Shown piece after piece: positions 12,701-53,088 of a stretch of DNA of 64,000 nucleotides. Numbering within the stretch: position 1 is the stretch's first letter; every line of letters begins with the position of its first letter. Below the pieces are notes generated by a model, which made no database searches, was not told the origin of the DNA, and saw only the letters and a program-made list of their open reading frames with translations. Both the position numbers and the translations under genes were made by a program. The stretch is taken from NCBI GenBank assembly GCA_030620095.1, contig JAUTXW010000881.1:434001-498000 (forward strand), given 5' to 3'. The DNA comes from Kuschelorhynchus macadamiae. Lineage: Eukaryota; Arthropoda; Insecta; Coleoptera; Curculionidae.

Positions 12701-15700
12701 TTTAAATATCAATATAAGTAAATGAATATAACTATTTGGTTAAAAAATTGGTACTACTATCATCTGAGATCTATCTCCAGGATCTACCAGCTGTTGCTAA
12801 ATAATGTAAAAGGTGTCTAATAACTGTAATTAAGGCCACCTGCATGAAAATATAAGCAGATATATTAGGTTAAGTTACGATTAGTCATTGGGCTTGGAGA
12901 TTAAAAATAGCTTCCTATAATCCTACTACGACTGTATTTCATTGTTAGGTTGGCGTGAGTCTGATTATGAAAAAAATGCCTGTAACATATTTGGTAGTTG
13001 GCAAAAATATACATAAAGTGAGCTGCTACTGTGTTCCCAATAGCCTGAATTACCTGTATTTTTTCATTTAAATAATATTTCAAGAAAGGTGAACAGCAGG
13101 GACCTATTAAAAGATATAATTTCACACCATCAATATTATGAAACCTGAAAGCGTGTAGGACACAATTCATTACTGGTAAGTGCATCTAGATTGTTTTTAT
13201 TTAGTATTTACTATTTTCTTCTTCCTCTTCAGATTTTTTGCTATGGCCGTTTTTTAAGAGCATAATAATAAACTTAATGTAAATCAGGAGTTTCCAACCT
13301 CCATTGTCATAAATCATTCTCCATTATTTTAAATTTAGTACAAATGTTCCTGTGATCAATAAATGCTTTACAATAAAGTTAAATAAACAAATAAATGGAA
13401 AAAATAAGTCAAAATCAGCTGAAATCTAGAATTATAAACACTAATTTAGATTAAAATAACATTAACAATTAAAATAACCAATCAATTTAAGATTATATTG
13501 TTTGGTGCTGTTCAAATTTTAAAATTGTATTTAATATCATATCAAGTTTTTTGGAGTAAATAATCAAAATCCCACTTAAAATTTAATACATAAAAAACAG
13601 TAAAAACTTCTTACCATTAAAGCTGTCTTCCTTAATCTATCAAGACCAACAGTGCCTATTTTGATATCTGTCATATTGTGCTTTTCCAACGATTCATTGA
13701 TTATATCTATTTCCTTAACAAGCCGTTCAAGAATAGTTTGAGATATCCACTGCAATAAAATATAAAATATTTGTGAAAGGCGACCAAGCCTGATAGACAT
13801 CTCATCACCCATTGCTATTATCCATTATAAAAAGAAAATAAATTTCAGACATTTTTCTTACCATTCTTAAATTTTCATTCCATTGTGTCAAGGCCACAGT
13901 ATCAACATTAATTCTAGTCCAAACCTCCAAAGCAAGAATGTTACCACTGGATTTATCTTCTGATTTAGATGAAGGACTTCCACTTTTTGCTAAAATAGAA
14001 AAATCTTGTAAGTAATTTTTAAATTTATTATACACACAAAGCAAAAAATTAAGAATATTGGAAATTTCGCCATAAATTCAAACTTTAATATTTCTTTCTT
14101 AAAAAACACTTTTTATATCACTTATTGTGTTTATCTGAGAATGTCAGTTTTTTTAGTTGTGGCACTATATTGCATCACTAACATAGTTTTCACAGCTTTG
14201 TTTGATTGAATTGATTACTTACTAGGAGATTGTGTCGATAGCTGGTATTGGTTCTTCTTCAAAAATACGGACACATCCTTGGCACTTTTTGTAACTGGAT
14301 GATTCCAAAAAGAACTCAGCAAGTTGGTTTGATTTTGACTTTTGTTTACCAATCTGTTAACCTAGAAAACAAACAGACGTTTTTGACAAATAAAAATTTG
14401 CATAATAAAAGACTTAATATAGAAATTATAGTAAAAAGATTATTTATAGCTTACATTTTGCACCTTGCTTCCCCCAGAATCAATATTTGGTACAGTAGAG
14501 AGATTGTGATAAATTGACAAGGGGGATTGCGATGGTTTCCCAAATGGACTTGTGGGTGATCCTTTATGGTAACTCCATGATGAAGACTGCATAGAATTAT
14601 TCAGGCCAATACCTGAGAGTAATTTTTAAAGTTTAAGCTTTTAAATAAAGCAAATGTCCTATGTAAATTTGTCACACATAATAGATTCTTAAAATGTTAC
14701 AAAAATTAAATTAACTTCAGGAAATAGTTAACAAGTAGCCAGTCTGTATACAAATACAACCGATACCATTAATATAATAAAATAATGGTAAAAACCTTCT
14801 TGGAGTAGGATTATACCAGGCTCTGGACCCCATTGGCACAGTTAAACTGTTAAATCTTCACCAATATTTAGTAAAAAGGAAATATAGTACCCACGTACCA
14901 GCTTCAAGAATAAATTCATTCTTTAAGCAATATATCACTTATTACTGTGATAAGTACAATATAATTATTTAAACAGTCTGAGACTAGAATTTGTTATTAA
15001 ATGAACTTCTGCTTTAAACCCTTTAAAGTCTAATTTAGTCTTAATAAAGTAACACAACCTTGCTTTAATGAAAAGAACATGCTTAAGATACACATTTAAA
15101 AAAAAATCAATAAAATAATAATTAAAAAATTTAGATGTAGATGTTATTTATTTTTGTCTATGATCAAACTACAAAGCTAAAATAGTACTAGGCAATGTTC
15201 CATAGTTGCCTCTGGTAAGTTAAGATAAGAATATGTTGAGGTCAGCTAAAAACTTAAAAATGTAAATATAACTTACTGTCAGCTGGAGAAACATTTGATC
15301 TCCAACTAAGGGCTGTCATATTTAATGGGGTGGTTTGCTGACCTGGAGAAGATCTCCAACTTAAAGCAGTCATATTGAGAGGTGTATTTTGTTGTATAGG
15401 TGTAGAACCACCTGACCACTTTCCAGGAGTTTTAGTTGGACTAATTATTGTATAATTTGGATCTAAGAAGTAAAAAGTAAGTTAATATTTTTGCTTACTC
15501 ACTTGTAATATGGTGAAAAAAAACTAACCAACCTGCATCTTTTACTCCCAATAATTTTTTCTGCTCTAATGTTACAGCAATTTGGTCAGAAGACGTAAAA
15601 TACAATTTGATGATTCTTCCAAAATAATATAATACATTCAATGTAAGGATTATTATGAGGCTGTACTCCACATAGTGGTAATAATTCATATACATCGGGC

Positions 15701-16106
15701 ATGTTTGAGACCTAAAATATAATTTTTTATCTATAGGCAAATTACAAAGGCTGAAGGCTAGGTTGCCTTAAGAGGAGAGAGGGAAGATTAACAATTTAAA
15801 GAAGTAAAATATTTTATATAGTTTTTAATTTATCATAACAATTATCGAAACTAATAAAAGGTAAACCATGAAAGATTGACTTACAGATCGTAAATAATTA
15901 TAGCAAGGAAAATACAATTGATTCCAAACCAAAAAAAACTTTCCTTTAACCTGTGCCTCTTTTTATTGAGAATCAAGCTTTTTTCCAAAACCGTTGATCC
16001 GTCTTGTGTTTGGTTTAGGCTTCGGTTGGGTCTAAAATTTAAAAATAAAATAAACAACCAATAATACCGGAAGCTTTACAATATCAACTTACGAATATGA
16101 ACTCAT
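8247..16106 (-). CDS. TMEM209: Transmembrane protein 209, complete, 11 coding exons
   Basis: Coding exons in gene order (minus strand): 16106-16093, 16031-15885, 15711-15533, 15462-15277, 14612-14455, 14361-14223, 13989-13862, 13749-13615, 11512-11321, 10782-10570 and 8381-8247. All introns are GT-AG and phases join without a gap. The total is 1626 nt, or 541 residues plus stop, against about 560 in vertebrates. Two hydrophobic segments near residues 35-53 and 64-84 match the family's two N-terminal membrane spans. A Ser/Thr/Pro-rich linker follows, including two near-identical TPLNMTALSWRS units within exon 4. The conserved C-terminal domain includes QEYLVKRIQELAKGGCMS, DDSLPTDCA and the ending LGRVNLGRAGINMLWI. 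The family is located at the nuclear envelope and linked to nuclear pores in human cells. The role here is inferred by homology. The 2.2-kb last intron holds a fold-back element and TA arrays. Confidence 0.95.
8932..9244. repeat. Fold-back inverted repeat with ~80-bp arms in a TMEM209 intron
   Basis: Left arm 8932-9013 and right arm 9163-9244 are reverse complements with scattered mismatches. The inner ends are near-perfect (GTTGATTCCTGACTTTCATT and its complement). The 150-bp loop has no transposase motif. The GC content and codon-like frames here are higher than in the surrounding intron. It looks like a MITE or a fold-back remnant of a larger DNA transposon. Target duplications could not be identified. 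Confidence 0.8.
9283..9351. repeat. (TA)n array, left half of a split array
   Basis: This is a 69-bp pure TA repeat ending directly at the truncated LINE at 9352. Confidence 0.95.
9352..9721 (+). mobile_element. Short 5'-truncated LINE 3' UTR inserted in a TA array
   Basis: About 330 bp of T-rich non-coding sequence ends in an (AAAT)n tail at about 9685-9720, the usual 3' signature of target-primed insertion. TA arrays lie directly on both sides. The family is not identifiable because no coding part is left. Confidence 0.5.
9722..9768. repeat. (TA)n array, right half of a split array
   Basis: This is a 47-bp TA repeat following the (AAAT)n tail of the LINE fragment. Confidence 0.95.
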
Positions 16107-16336
16107 TGTATGCCGTATATAAACTTTGGCCCTCGGCTTAATCAAAAATCTTTCTTACTTTTTAGGGTTGATACTAGACCCTACCTAACCAAAAAATTTC
16201 AAATAATATAAAATGTACTATGTAGCATTTTAAAAAGAAGAGCGCGCGCAAACAAAATATTAAACCGGTTTAGGAGAAGTTAGGCTATACTCAGTGCTGC
16301 CAACCTTAAATTTCGGATTGTACGCGGTGTGTTTGT
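16107..16336 (-). promoter_or_regulatory. Probable TMEM209 promoter / 5' UTR region
   Basis: These 230 bp separate the TMEM209 start codon from the MITE upstream. They include a GC-richer patch with alternating GC (AGAGCGCGCGCAAAC near 16242-16254). No TATA box is evident at a convincing spacing. The assignment rests on position only. Confidence 0.35.
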
Positions 16337-16344
16337 AAAATACC

Positions 16345-17186
16345 TAGTGATGTAAATATTCGGATTATTTAAAGAATCGGATTATACGGAATCGAGTTAA
16401 CAGAATACTCGGATTAATCATCCGATTTCGAAATCACACGTTATGAGCGTGTTTAGATAGTCCCAATTTTTATTTTATGCTCCGAATCGGCAGCTGCGGA
16501 ACTGAAATCGGATGACATCGGTGGGTGCTGAACTGCCGATTCCACGAATGCACAATGCGATGTCAAACGTCGAAATGCGAAGTAGGAATTAGAGTAAACA
16601 AAGAATTAGTAATCTATGCTGTGAGTAGGGTCAATGTGTGAGAGTTAATAATTAATGTAACTTGCAATTAACATACCAAAAGCCGATATCTCAATATCAA
16701 CTTAAGATGCAGAATAATAAATAATACTAATTTAACCATAAAAGAAAAATATGGGGAAGAGGGTTTTAATTTTAAGATAATGCTGAAAAACCTATCTGCC
16801 TTAAGTAACAACCTAAAACTTACACGCAGATCCTCAGCCCCAGCTTTAGTTTCCAATTTTATTATTAATATACCGAATTTAAAAATCTTCCGAATTCGAA
16901 ATCAACGAGTTCCCAATGTTCCTATCCCATATATGATATTTATTCGGATTCAGCCATCGGCCCGCTGCTGCCGAACTCCGGAACGAATTTTTCGTTCGAA
17001 ATACGAATGCAAATTGTACTGCCGTGCTTACTATTCTGGCATCATAATCGGCAGTAGCTGGGCGGTTGCTTAACAGCATAATTATTTCGCATCCGTATTC
17101 CGAATTAATTTTAAATACTCGGGTGATTCCGAGTATCTCAATACTCGGATTCAACGAGTATTTTAATTCGAATCATTACATCACTA
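16345..17186. mobile_element. hAT-type non-autonomous transposon (MITE)
   Basis: The left end starts TAGTGATGTAA and the right end is its exact inverse (TTACATCACTA). Outside the ends lie AAAATACC (16337-16344) and AAATTACC (17187-17194), an 8-bp target duplication with one mismatch. Inside are many copies of ATTCGGAT-like and ACTCGGATT-like motifs near both ends (subterminal repeats) and GC-richer blocks around 16480-16560 and 16960-17060. No transposase frame exists, and frames at 16780-17154 are shadows in repetitive DNA. The element lies only 239 bp upstream of the TMEM209 start codon. Confidence 0.85.
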
Positions 17187-17194
17187 AAATTACC

Positions 17195-18715
17195 CACTTT
17201 TACCCGCAGCCTAATATCTAATTACTCGCAATTTTACCCACATGAATGAAATTTGAATTTAAAGCATGAAATTGATGAAATTATAATTTTTTTTTAATTC
17301 ATTGATAATAATAAAAATGTAAATACCAATTTCGAACAAACTTTTATGGTCGATGTCGTTTCGAGTTCCGAATTTGTACGGACCACACAAACGTTGCCAA
17401 ATTACGGATAGGTAAAATTTTGTTTGTAAACCTATTTTGTGTACTTCAAAAATAATTGTACAAATAAAAGTAACTTTTATTTTAATAAAAAAAATATTGT
17501 TTTATATACTTAAAAATATATTTTGTTTACGAAGCTAAAGCAGGTATATATTGCAAATACAAAAAGCTTATATTGCAATAGAAATTACAATATAAACAAC
17601 GTGATAAATAAATTATATAAAAATTAATCAAATATGAATAGAACTTATAAACACGATATTTCGAAACATTAGTAGGAATTAATGAAGAAAAGAAACCATC
17701 AACCATCAAATTAATATTTTACAGGGGTACAATAGAGGGCCTAGCGAACTTCGAAGACCAATCTACGGTATGTATGATACAAGGTTGACTGGACTTTTAG
17801 TTCCTCTTTCTCCTTTTACTATTTATTTACTTTTATTTTAACAAAACTTGTAATTTTGCATGTGTTTTAAAAATCGTTTCGGTTAGCCCTGGTTAGGCGT
17901 TTTTTTCAATTTTGAAGTGCTGTGAAAAAATGTATTTATATGTAGGATTTTTTTAACAAAACCTATACTTTTAAGAGAATCGGTGACGTTATGTTAGCCC
18001 AGGTTCGTCAATAAAATCATTATTAGGGCCGTAAACCATCATTAAAGCCAGAATTTCCCTCGTTTGTGCTCCTCTACTGTACGCAGACGCTTGCTAATTT
18101 CTCACCAACCAGCGGTCAGCAGTGTCATCAACATTGAGATTTATTGTAAGGTAACAGAATTGAATATACGCCATGAAGGATTTAGTTAGTTATTCTTAGG
18201 GTTTCACGACTAATAACATACAAACTATTAATAAAAATAAAATCCAATCCAATTATTTAAATAAAAAGCCAGACTTTTATTTTAACTTCTTGACAAAGAT
18301 GCTACATTAATTCCAACCAGAACGGAACTAAAACTCTAAAACCATTCAGAACTAGAAGTCATGAAACTCTTATTATTGATTGACCGCAGATTCTGCGGTA
18401 CCGCCTTTTGTACTTAACCTCTTATTACTTATTATTCTAATCATTTACCCACCTTCCAAACCTTTCCTGGATACGCCACTGCCTCTGAGGCAATTTGAAT
18501 TTAGTATAATGAAATTAATTATGTAGTAAACAAGCCTCAGGCTGTGAAAAGAATGCAAATTTATATGGAAACAGTGCATTACTCATTGGTGATTGGCTAA
18601 AAGTGTTCATATCTATATTCTATGGAAACGCCCCATTTTTGACAAACCTCCTCCTTCCGTTTCGACGCGTCTTCAGATCAGTTTGTCGTACTTTAATTAA
18701 TACATTTTTATTCAA
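17195..18715. other. Intergenic spacer, no gene seen
   Basis: This is AT-rich DNA with no splice-bounded exon or transposon coding sequence that I can support. Weak GC-rich patches occur at about 18040-18130. Confidence 0.35.
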
Positions 18716-18910
18716 CAGTCATTTATAAAGGTAAATAATCGTTCATTTTAGGATATTTATGCGGTCATTTTTCCAAGTCACTTGTAAATAAATAATCGAT
18801 CATTTTAGGTCATTTATGCAGTCCAAAAATTTGTCATTTTTAAAAATAACCGGTCATTTATGAAATTGTCCTGATTATTTTAGGTCACTTACACGGTCAC
18901 TTTTGGTAAA
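18716..18910. repeat. Degenerate ~55-bp tandem repeat rich in GGTCATTTA
   Basis: About three diverged units carry an AATAATCG(T/A)TCATTTTAGG(A/T) core, and GGTCATTT/GGTCACTT words recur throughout. It may be the subterminal region of a hAT-like element, but no ends were found. Confidence 0.5.
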
Positions 18911-19229
18911 TGACGCCCAACACTAATAAAACAAGTTACGTATTACCTTAAGATTTATCCGCTTCTATAAAATATCATTAAAACCGGTCAATATAAAATT
19001 TATTGATGGAAATTGTATGCCTAAATCAACTATAAACTATAATAGATGAACAATAGAGGTATGCCTCTGGTTTTTAGAAGTATCTTATCTAACTGAGGAA
19101 AATCCTAATGTAATCGTGAAATCTCGGTATCGATAGGTTAAAATTTCATATTTTTCAATACAATAATCCTAAATTTAGCAAAAACAATTCTGCTAGTTTT
19201 TCTACTATCTCAATAAACGCAAAAATGTC

Positions 19230-19760
19230 TCACTAATGGGTTGACTGTCCTACACGTTTTAGTAGAAATTTTACCAAGTTCGCAACATTGGCCATTATAA
19301 CAACTGAATCAAAGACAAGATAATATGCGATGACTTCCGCTCGGATCACCAAACTAAACACACGTGTACGGTAAGGCTCCCTGACGGCGGGAAAAAGTGT
19401 TTTTCGTGGTGATTCGAGGGGCAGTCCCATGACCGTTGTGGAAATATCACTGGGGGATCGTCCTACATCACGGGCCAATCGCTGTGAGGCGGAGAGTCCT
19501 AGGGGTTGTAGGAATTGTGATTTCTTCCTCTGGACAGGCTTATCTAATAAGTCCAAAGGTCGTGCGGTGACCAGAAAGTACCACGGGACTGCGCAAGTCC
19601 GGCGTCGCTCTGAAAAAACAGGATATACGTCGATATCAGTAGAAGTCCTAGGAGTTAACCCTGAAGTGAAAACAATGTACCTTTTCAAAGGAAAAAATAA
19701 TTAGTACAGTTCAACGATCTACGGACAGCAATTTGGTCGTCAACCCGTTGGCGCTGAAGA
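19230..19760. other. GC-rich island with an unassigned 151-codon frame
   Basis: Base composition here is clearly richer in G and C than the flanks. A minus-strand frame covers 19233-19688 and a shorter plus frame overlaps it at 19429-19704. Neither resembles a family I know. The minus frame is Arg/Ser/Pro/Leu rich and lacks motifs. A (GAAA)n run follows at 19755-19780. It could be a solo LTR or another transposon part of foreign composition. A real gene is less likely. Confidence 0.3.
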
Positions 19761-20317
19761 AAGAAAAGAAAGAAAGAAAGATAATATGCGATATATGGCA
19801 AGAAATGTGTCGTTATATTGAATATATCGATATATTTTTTTATCCAGTGATTAATGCGCCAAAGTAACTGCTATTACATTACTTGCGCCTTTTGCGGGGT
19901 CCAGTTCTGCGTTTTGGCCATAACCAAAATAAAAATCTTTGTTTCTCTATGGTTGTACTAGTATGCTAGGCAAAAAATAAGATTTGCGATTCTTATTTTT
20001 AACTTAAAAATATATAGAAATGTCTGAAAATTTTCTAGAATTTTAACATTTAAAGTTTTCGTAAAAGTCGGCTTTAAACATCAAAATATAATTATTGTTT
20101 TGAAATTTAGGTAGATTTCCATTACCCTTTTATATTTTTCTGAAATTTTCATCTTTCGATTTACTTTTTCGGGAAATGATGCCAAAGTGTCAATAATGTC
20201 ACCATTGATTTCATTTGTTTTCGTTGCGATATTCCTTAATATACCGATATATCCCAACAACATATCGATATATTTAATATATCGTTACCACCCTATTTAT
20301 CAGAAAATACACTTCCA

Positions 20318-20319
<2 letters not shown>

Positions 20320-20407
<88 letters not shown>
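20320..20407. repeat. (TA)n array
   Basis: This is an 88-bp pure TA repeat at the left border of a more structured repeat region (20408-20990). Confidence 0.97.
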
Positions 20408-20410
<3 letters not shown>

Positions 20411-20559
20411 TTTTGACCAAAATTTTAAGTCAATCGGGTAAGTAGTCCTTAAGCTATGCTGCGAACTGACAGACAGACCGATAGAGGGTCGGACGGAATT
20501 GATAAAACTTCTAGGGCATCTAGGGACGCTAAAACGTAAAGATGTGTAAAACCTAAGAG

Positions 20560-20960
20560 GGTGATTTTTCGCGATTACAAACATTTTATTTGGCCGCCAT
20601 TTTGTTCGGCCATCTTGAATTAGTACCACTATTTTATTAGTTGATACCCATGCCACAATTAGTTATGGCACACAATTTAAAATCAAACCATTAAGTAGTT
20701 TTTCAGGCTGAATTTTTAAATATTTTAATGATTTTGCCATTTTGTTCCGCCATCTTGGAGTTGTACCAAAATGCTGCCAGTTGATTCCAACATAATACTT
20801 TACGTTTTTTAAGATAAATTGGATGAGTAGTTTTTTAATAATAATGTTTTAAACATTTCACTAGGCCGCCATTTGGTTTCGCCATATTGGATTTTTACCA
20901 AAATTTTACCGGGTCATCCCCATAACAATGTTGTAAATAGTCTTTATGATATGAAAAAAT
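20560..20960. repeat. Three diverged ~140-bp tandem units with GGCCGCCAT core
   Basis: The motif GCCGCCATTTTGTTCGGCCA at about 20591 recurs as GCCATTTTGTTCCGCCATC near 20737 and GGCCGCCATTTGGTTTCGCC near 20864. Each copy is followed by TTGRATTxxTACCA and an AAGTAGTTTTT-like word. A related GACCGCCATATTGGATTTTT occurs inside the mariner-like element near 34850. This suggests a transposon-derived, non-coding repeat. Confidence 0.65.
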
Positions 20961-20999
20961 ATTAGTTAATCGAGTTAAAAGCCAAGACTTTTTTTTTAG

Positions 21000-22399
21000 T
21001 CGTCGATTTTTACGAGTATTGAAACATATAAAAAAAAAGGAAATACGTAAAAACAGCTACTATTGCTTTTTTGGTCACGCTCAGGAGGGGCGGTTACGAT
21101 TTTCAATTGATGCAGTGCTTTTTTTGTGATTATAATATACCCCCTGGGTATGTCCAGGAGGGGGGGGGGCAGAACCCCTTTCACCTCCTCTAAATCCACC
21201 CCTGCACCCCACTAACTAATGCATGTAGATACATTTGGCACCTGCCTATACCCCCCGGTATAAACCGAATAGGAAGTCAACGGCCTCGACCCGGAAATCC
21301 GATTAACGAGCCAAGACTCAAATAACTAAAACAATTTTATATTTTTGTGTTGATTTATTTAAAAAAATAACACTTGAAACAAATAAAATAGTATATCCAT
21401 CTAAGATCTGATATAATCTCAGAACTAATTACATTGGTCCACAACATTTAGAACTGGCTTGATACAAAGAGACTAAAAGGCTCGCAAAATAAGAAATATT
21501 ATTATTAAGATTAAATCTCCTTTGAAATACAGTTAATCATAATATTTGTCAATGAATGTTACGTACGAAATATTTAGGCGCAGTTATATGTACTTTGCTA
21601 TATCGCAAGTAGACAGCAGAAACTAGTGGGTCATATTCGAGCATGAATGCAAATTTTTAATCCACACTTGGGTTAAACCTCAAATCGGAAATTTCGCGGT
21701 ACGAGGGTAAAAAATAGGCAAAGCCCTTTTAACGGTACATTCTGAATAATGAAACTGTCATTTTATAAAGAAAAGTGGAATAGATTACAATATATGAAAT
21801 ATGTATGATTACCAAACAACTATATGCATATTCGAACGGTGGGTGATATCTGTGTGGGTAGTGAAACTGTGTACGAATGACGTTCCGGGCTACCGATTTT
21901 TTAAACGTAATTTTATAATTTATATCTCCAATATTTTACTGAACCAGTGCCTAATGTCCTGGACCACACTGTACAATATATTATTCAATAAAACAAAATA
22001 TACATATTACTATCTAACGTGTTATCACTGTGCATTCTTAAATACTAACAACAGTTTAGATACGTTTAAAGCCAACTTATGTCATCTAAATAACATTTTA
22101 TTTTATAATTAATATAAATCTATCTGTATTGAACTAGTTCCTATTTTAACAATCAGACTATTGAAAAATATACAGATTACCTTAAAAATATTCGCATCTA
22201 ATAATATAGATTACTACCATCTACAAAAGTTATTTTTTGCCAGCAGATTATTTTAAAATTAATTCATTCTGCCAAGTAATGTTCTAAAAAAAATCCTAAA
22301 CAAAGGCTTGAATATTGTTAATAGATCGGAGCAATTTTCTTGGACTTCTTAAACAAAGCTCATTTATCTTGAAGCTAGGTAAGCAATCCTAGAGACTTT
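21000..22399. other. Intergenic spacer, no gene seen
   Basis: There is a GC-rich patch with a G run at about 21150-21300 (GGAGGGGGGGGGG near 21162). The frame at 21801-22112 has no recognisable similarity. Confidence 0.35.
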
Positions 22400-23940
22400 T
22401 TTAAAATATATCAGTGAGAGAAATGATTGACATTCACCGATTCCACAACAGCACTTGCAAAAAGTACAGCTCATATACGCGAGCCGGTTAGAGCTCTTCT
22501 GAACTTTCAAATGAGCGAATTTTTGTGTGAAGTGGTAACTCTTACAGTAGATATACTTAATCCCTTGATAGTAGGATTACATTACTAGGAAAGGGTTATA
22601 AAACAGACTAAAAAATTGTATGTCTTCTAAAGATAGGGAGCCAGACCTATAATTTAATACAAACAAGTTGTACAAAATACTATTTTTTTGGGGGGTATAA
22701 ATACTCTTAGAAAAAACTCACAGTTGTTTCATAATGTCTGAGACATCTTGTAAGCAAGTTTCTACTCTGCGAATGGTTATGCCATCTGCGCGATGAACAT
22801 TTTAAGAGAACTTATCCTTTTTTTCATTGGATGGCCTGTAAAACCGCCTGATTTTCACCCCTTTGATTAAATTTCTTCCGAAAACCTAAAAGTCAAGTGG
22901 CCAGTTGTAGAAAACTCAATTAATGTTTAAAATATTTAACGGAATGTCAAATTTGACAGAGTTCCTAGATTTATGTAAGCAACTTCTCAAATCCGAAAGC
23001 TCGGTTAAATATTCTAAACACTAAACAGCAATTAAGTTTTGTGCAATCGGGGGTTATAGTCTTTATAAACCAACCAAGATATATCCGTTACGAATTAAAA
23101 ACAAGCTATGAGCCCGCGGGTTACATTTTCATTCATATATAGAAGTTTTCCTACCGAAATTCCATACGCGCGAAAGAGTATTTCGCTAAATAATTCTTTA
23201 AACAGTGCCACATAAAAAAAAGCAAGAGGCAAACACGTTTCTTAATAAAACGAAGAATATAATTGCCTAGCTGAAAAGTTTTTAAGTATAGTTACCAATG
23301 TGTCGGTTTAAATAACTTTCTTTCAAACCAATTCGGAGTACCATCTATCATGCCACAGGGCTCCCATTGCGGACCACCACTAGGCAAGCTGTTCGTGAAT
23401 AATATAGATAATAATCTCTACAAAGATTTTCAAGTCTAGGAATAAATTACACTTGAATGCAGCTAAATATTCAGTAAGCTCTTTTTATTTTCCCCTATTC
23501 TATTGGTAACAAAAAAAATGAGCAGGTCTGACTAGGCGAGGAAACTTGGTGTTTTACTGGATTAACATTTAAATTATATATTCCACTTTAACAAAATTGT
23601 AACTAATTCTTTTCGCCAAATTGTACTCCGCCACAGTAAAATGTTTTCTCCATACACTTTAAAAATGTTGTATTATACTTATGTACTTCCAGGCTTGAAA
23701 TATTGTTTTATTGCGTTGAACTCTTCTTTTGCCGTCCATTTCCACAGCCTACATCGGGTACAGGGTTTTTAGACTTTAATAAGTCGGCTGGGGGTCACAA
23801 TACTAGATATAAATGTCTCTTTAAATGTCCATTTAAGCGTAGCTATGTATGTGCCTCGACTTCTAGTTTCTTCTTCTACTTTGAAATATTCCATTTGATG
23901 TTATGTTTAATTATATTTTCTCTTTTGTAAAACTGGTGTT
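22400..23940 (+). mobile_element. Highly decayed LINE reverse transcriptase remnant
   Basis: At about 23340-23430 the plus strand reads IMPQGSHCGPPLGKLFVNNI, a worn copy of the reverse-transcriptase motif usually seen as GVPQGSHLGPLLFxLFVNDI. The end at 23703-23930 (KSAGGHNTRYKCLFKCPFKR) resembles the C-terminal tail of such elements. Many stops lie between. The left limit is approximate. It lies just past the BTBD9 stop codon and is antisense to that gene. Confidence 0.6.
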
Positions 23941-24377
23941 ACCGTTAATAAATAAAAACAAAGTTTTGGGGAGTTAAAGTTAAAAATTAAAGTAAAAAAT
24001 ACCAGCTTGTAGATTGTTCTAAATGTCAGTGATATATAAGTATATTTTCCTTTTTATACTTAAAATTATTATGCGACTACGACTCAGTGTTCAACGGTTA
24101 ACGGGCTTAATTTCACCTATACCTGGAAGCTATTTTATAGATAAATTAAAAAAGACATAATACATAAAAAAGTCGAAACGCGACCAAACCAATGAATCAG
24201 ATCGAATGACGTCATTACTTACTTATTCCGTATACTGTGGTAGTGCAAAACATATTTTTTGTCTTTGTCAATATTATAAAAAGATTGGTTTGTTATACAC
24301 GAAGTCAGTAATCCAGCATTCAATACAGTTAGATCCAATCTACTCCTACATCTAAAGAAAACAACAACTTTACAGAT

Positions 24378-53088
<28,711 letters not shown>

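Noticed and set aside
12901..13185. 94-codon minus-strand frame in a TMEM209 intron
   Set aside because: The family protein has no extra segment at this point and the flanking exons join in phase without it.
21801..22112. 103-codon plus-strand frame
   Set aside because: It has AT-driven Tyr/Asn/Leu-rich composition, no motif and no splice context.
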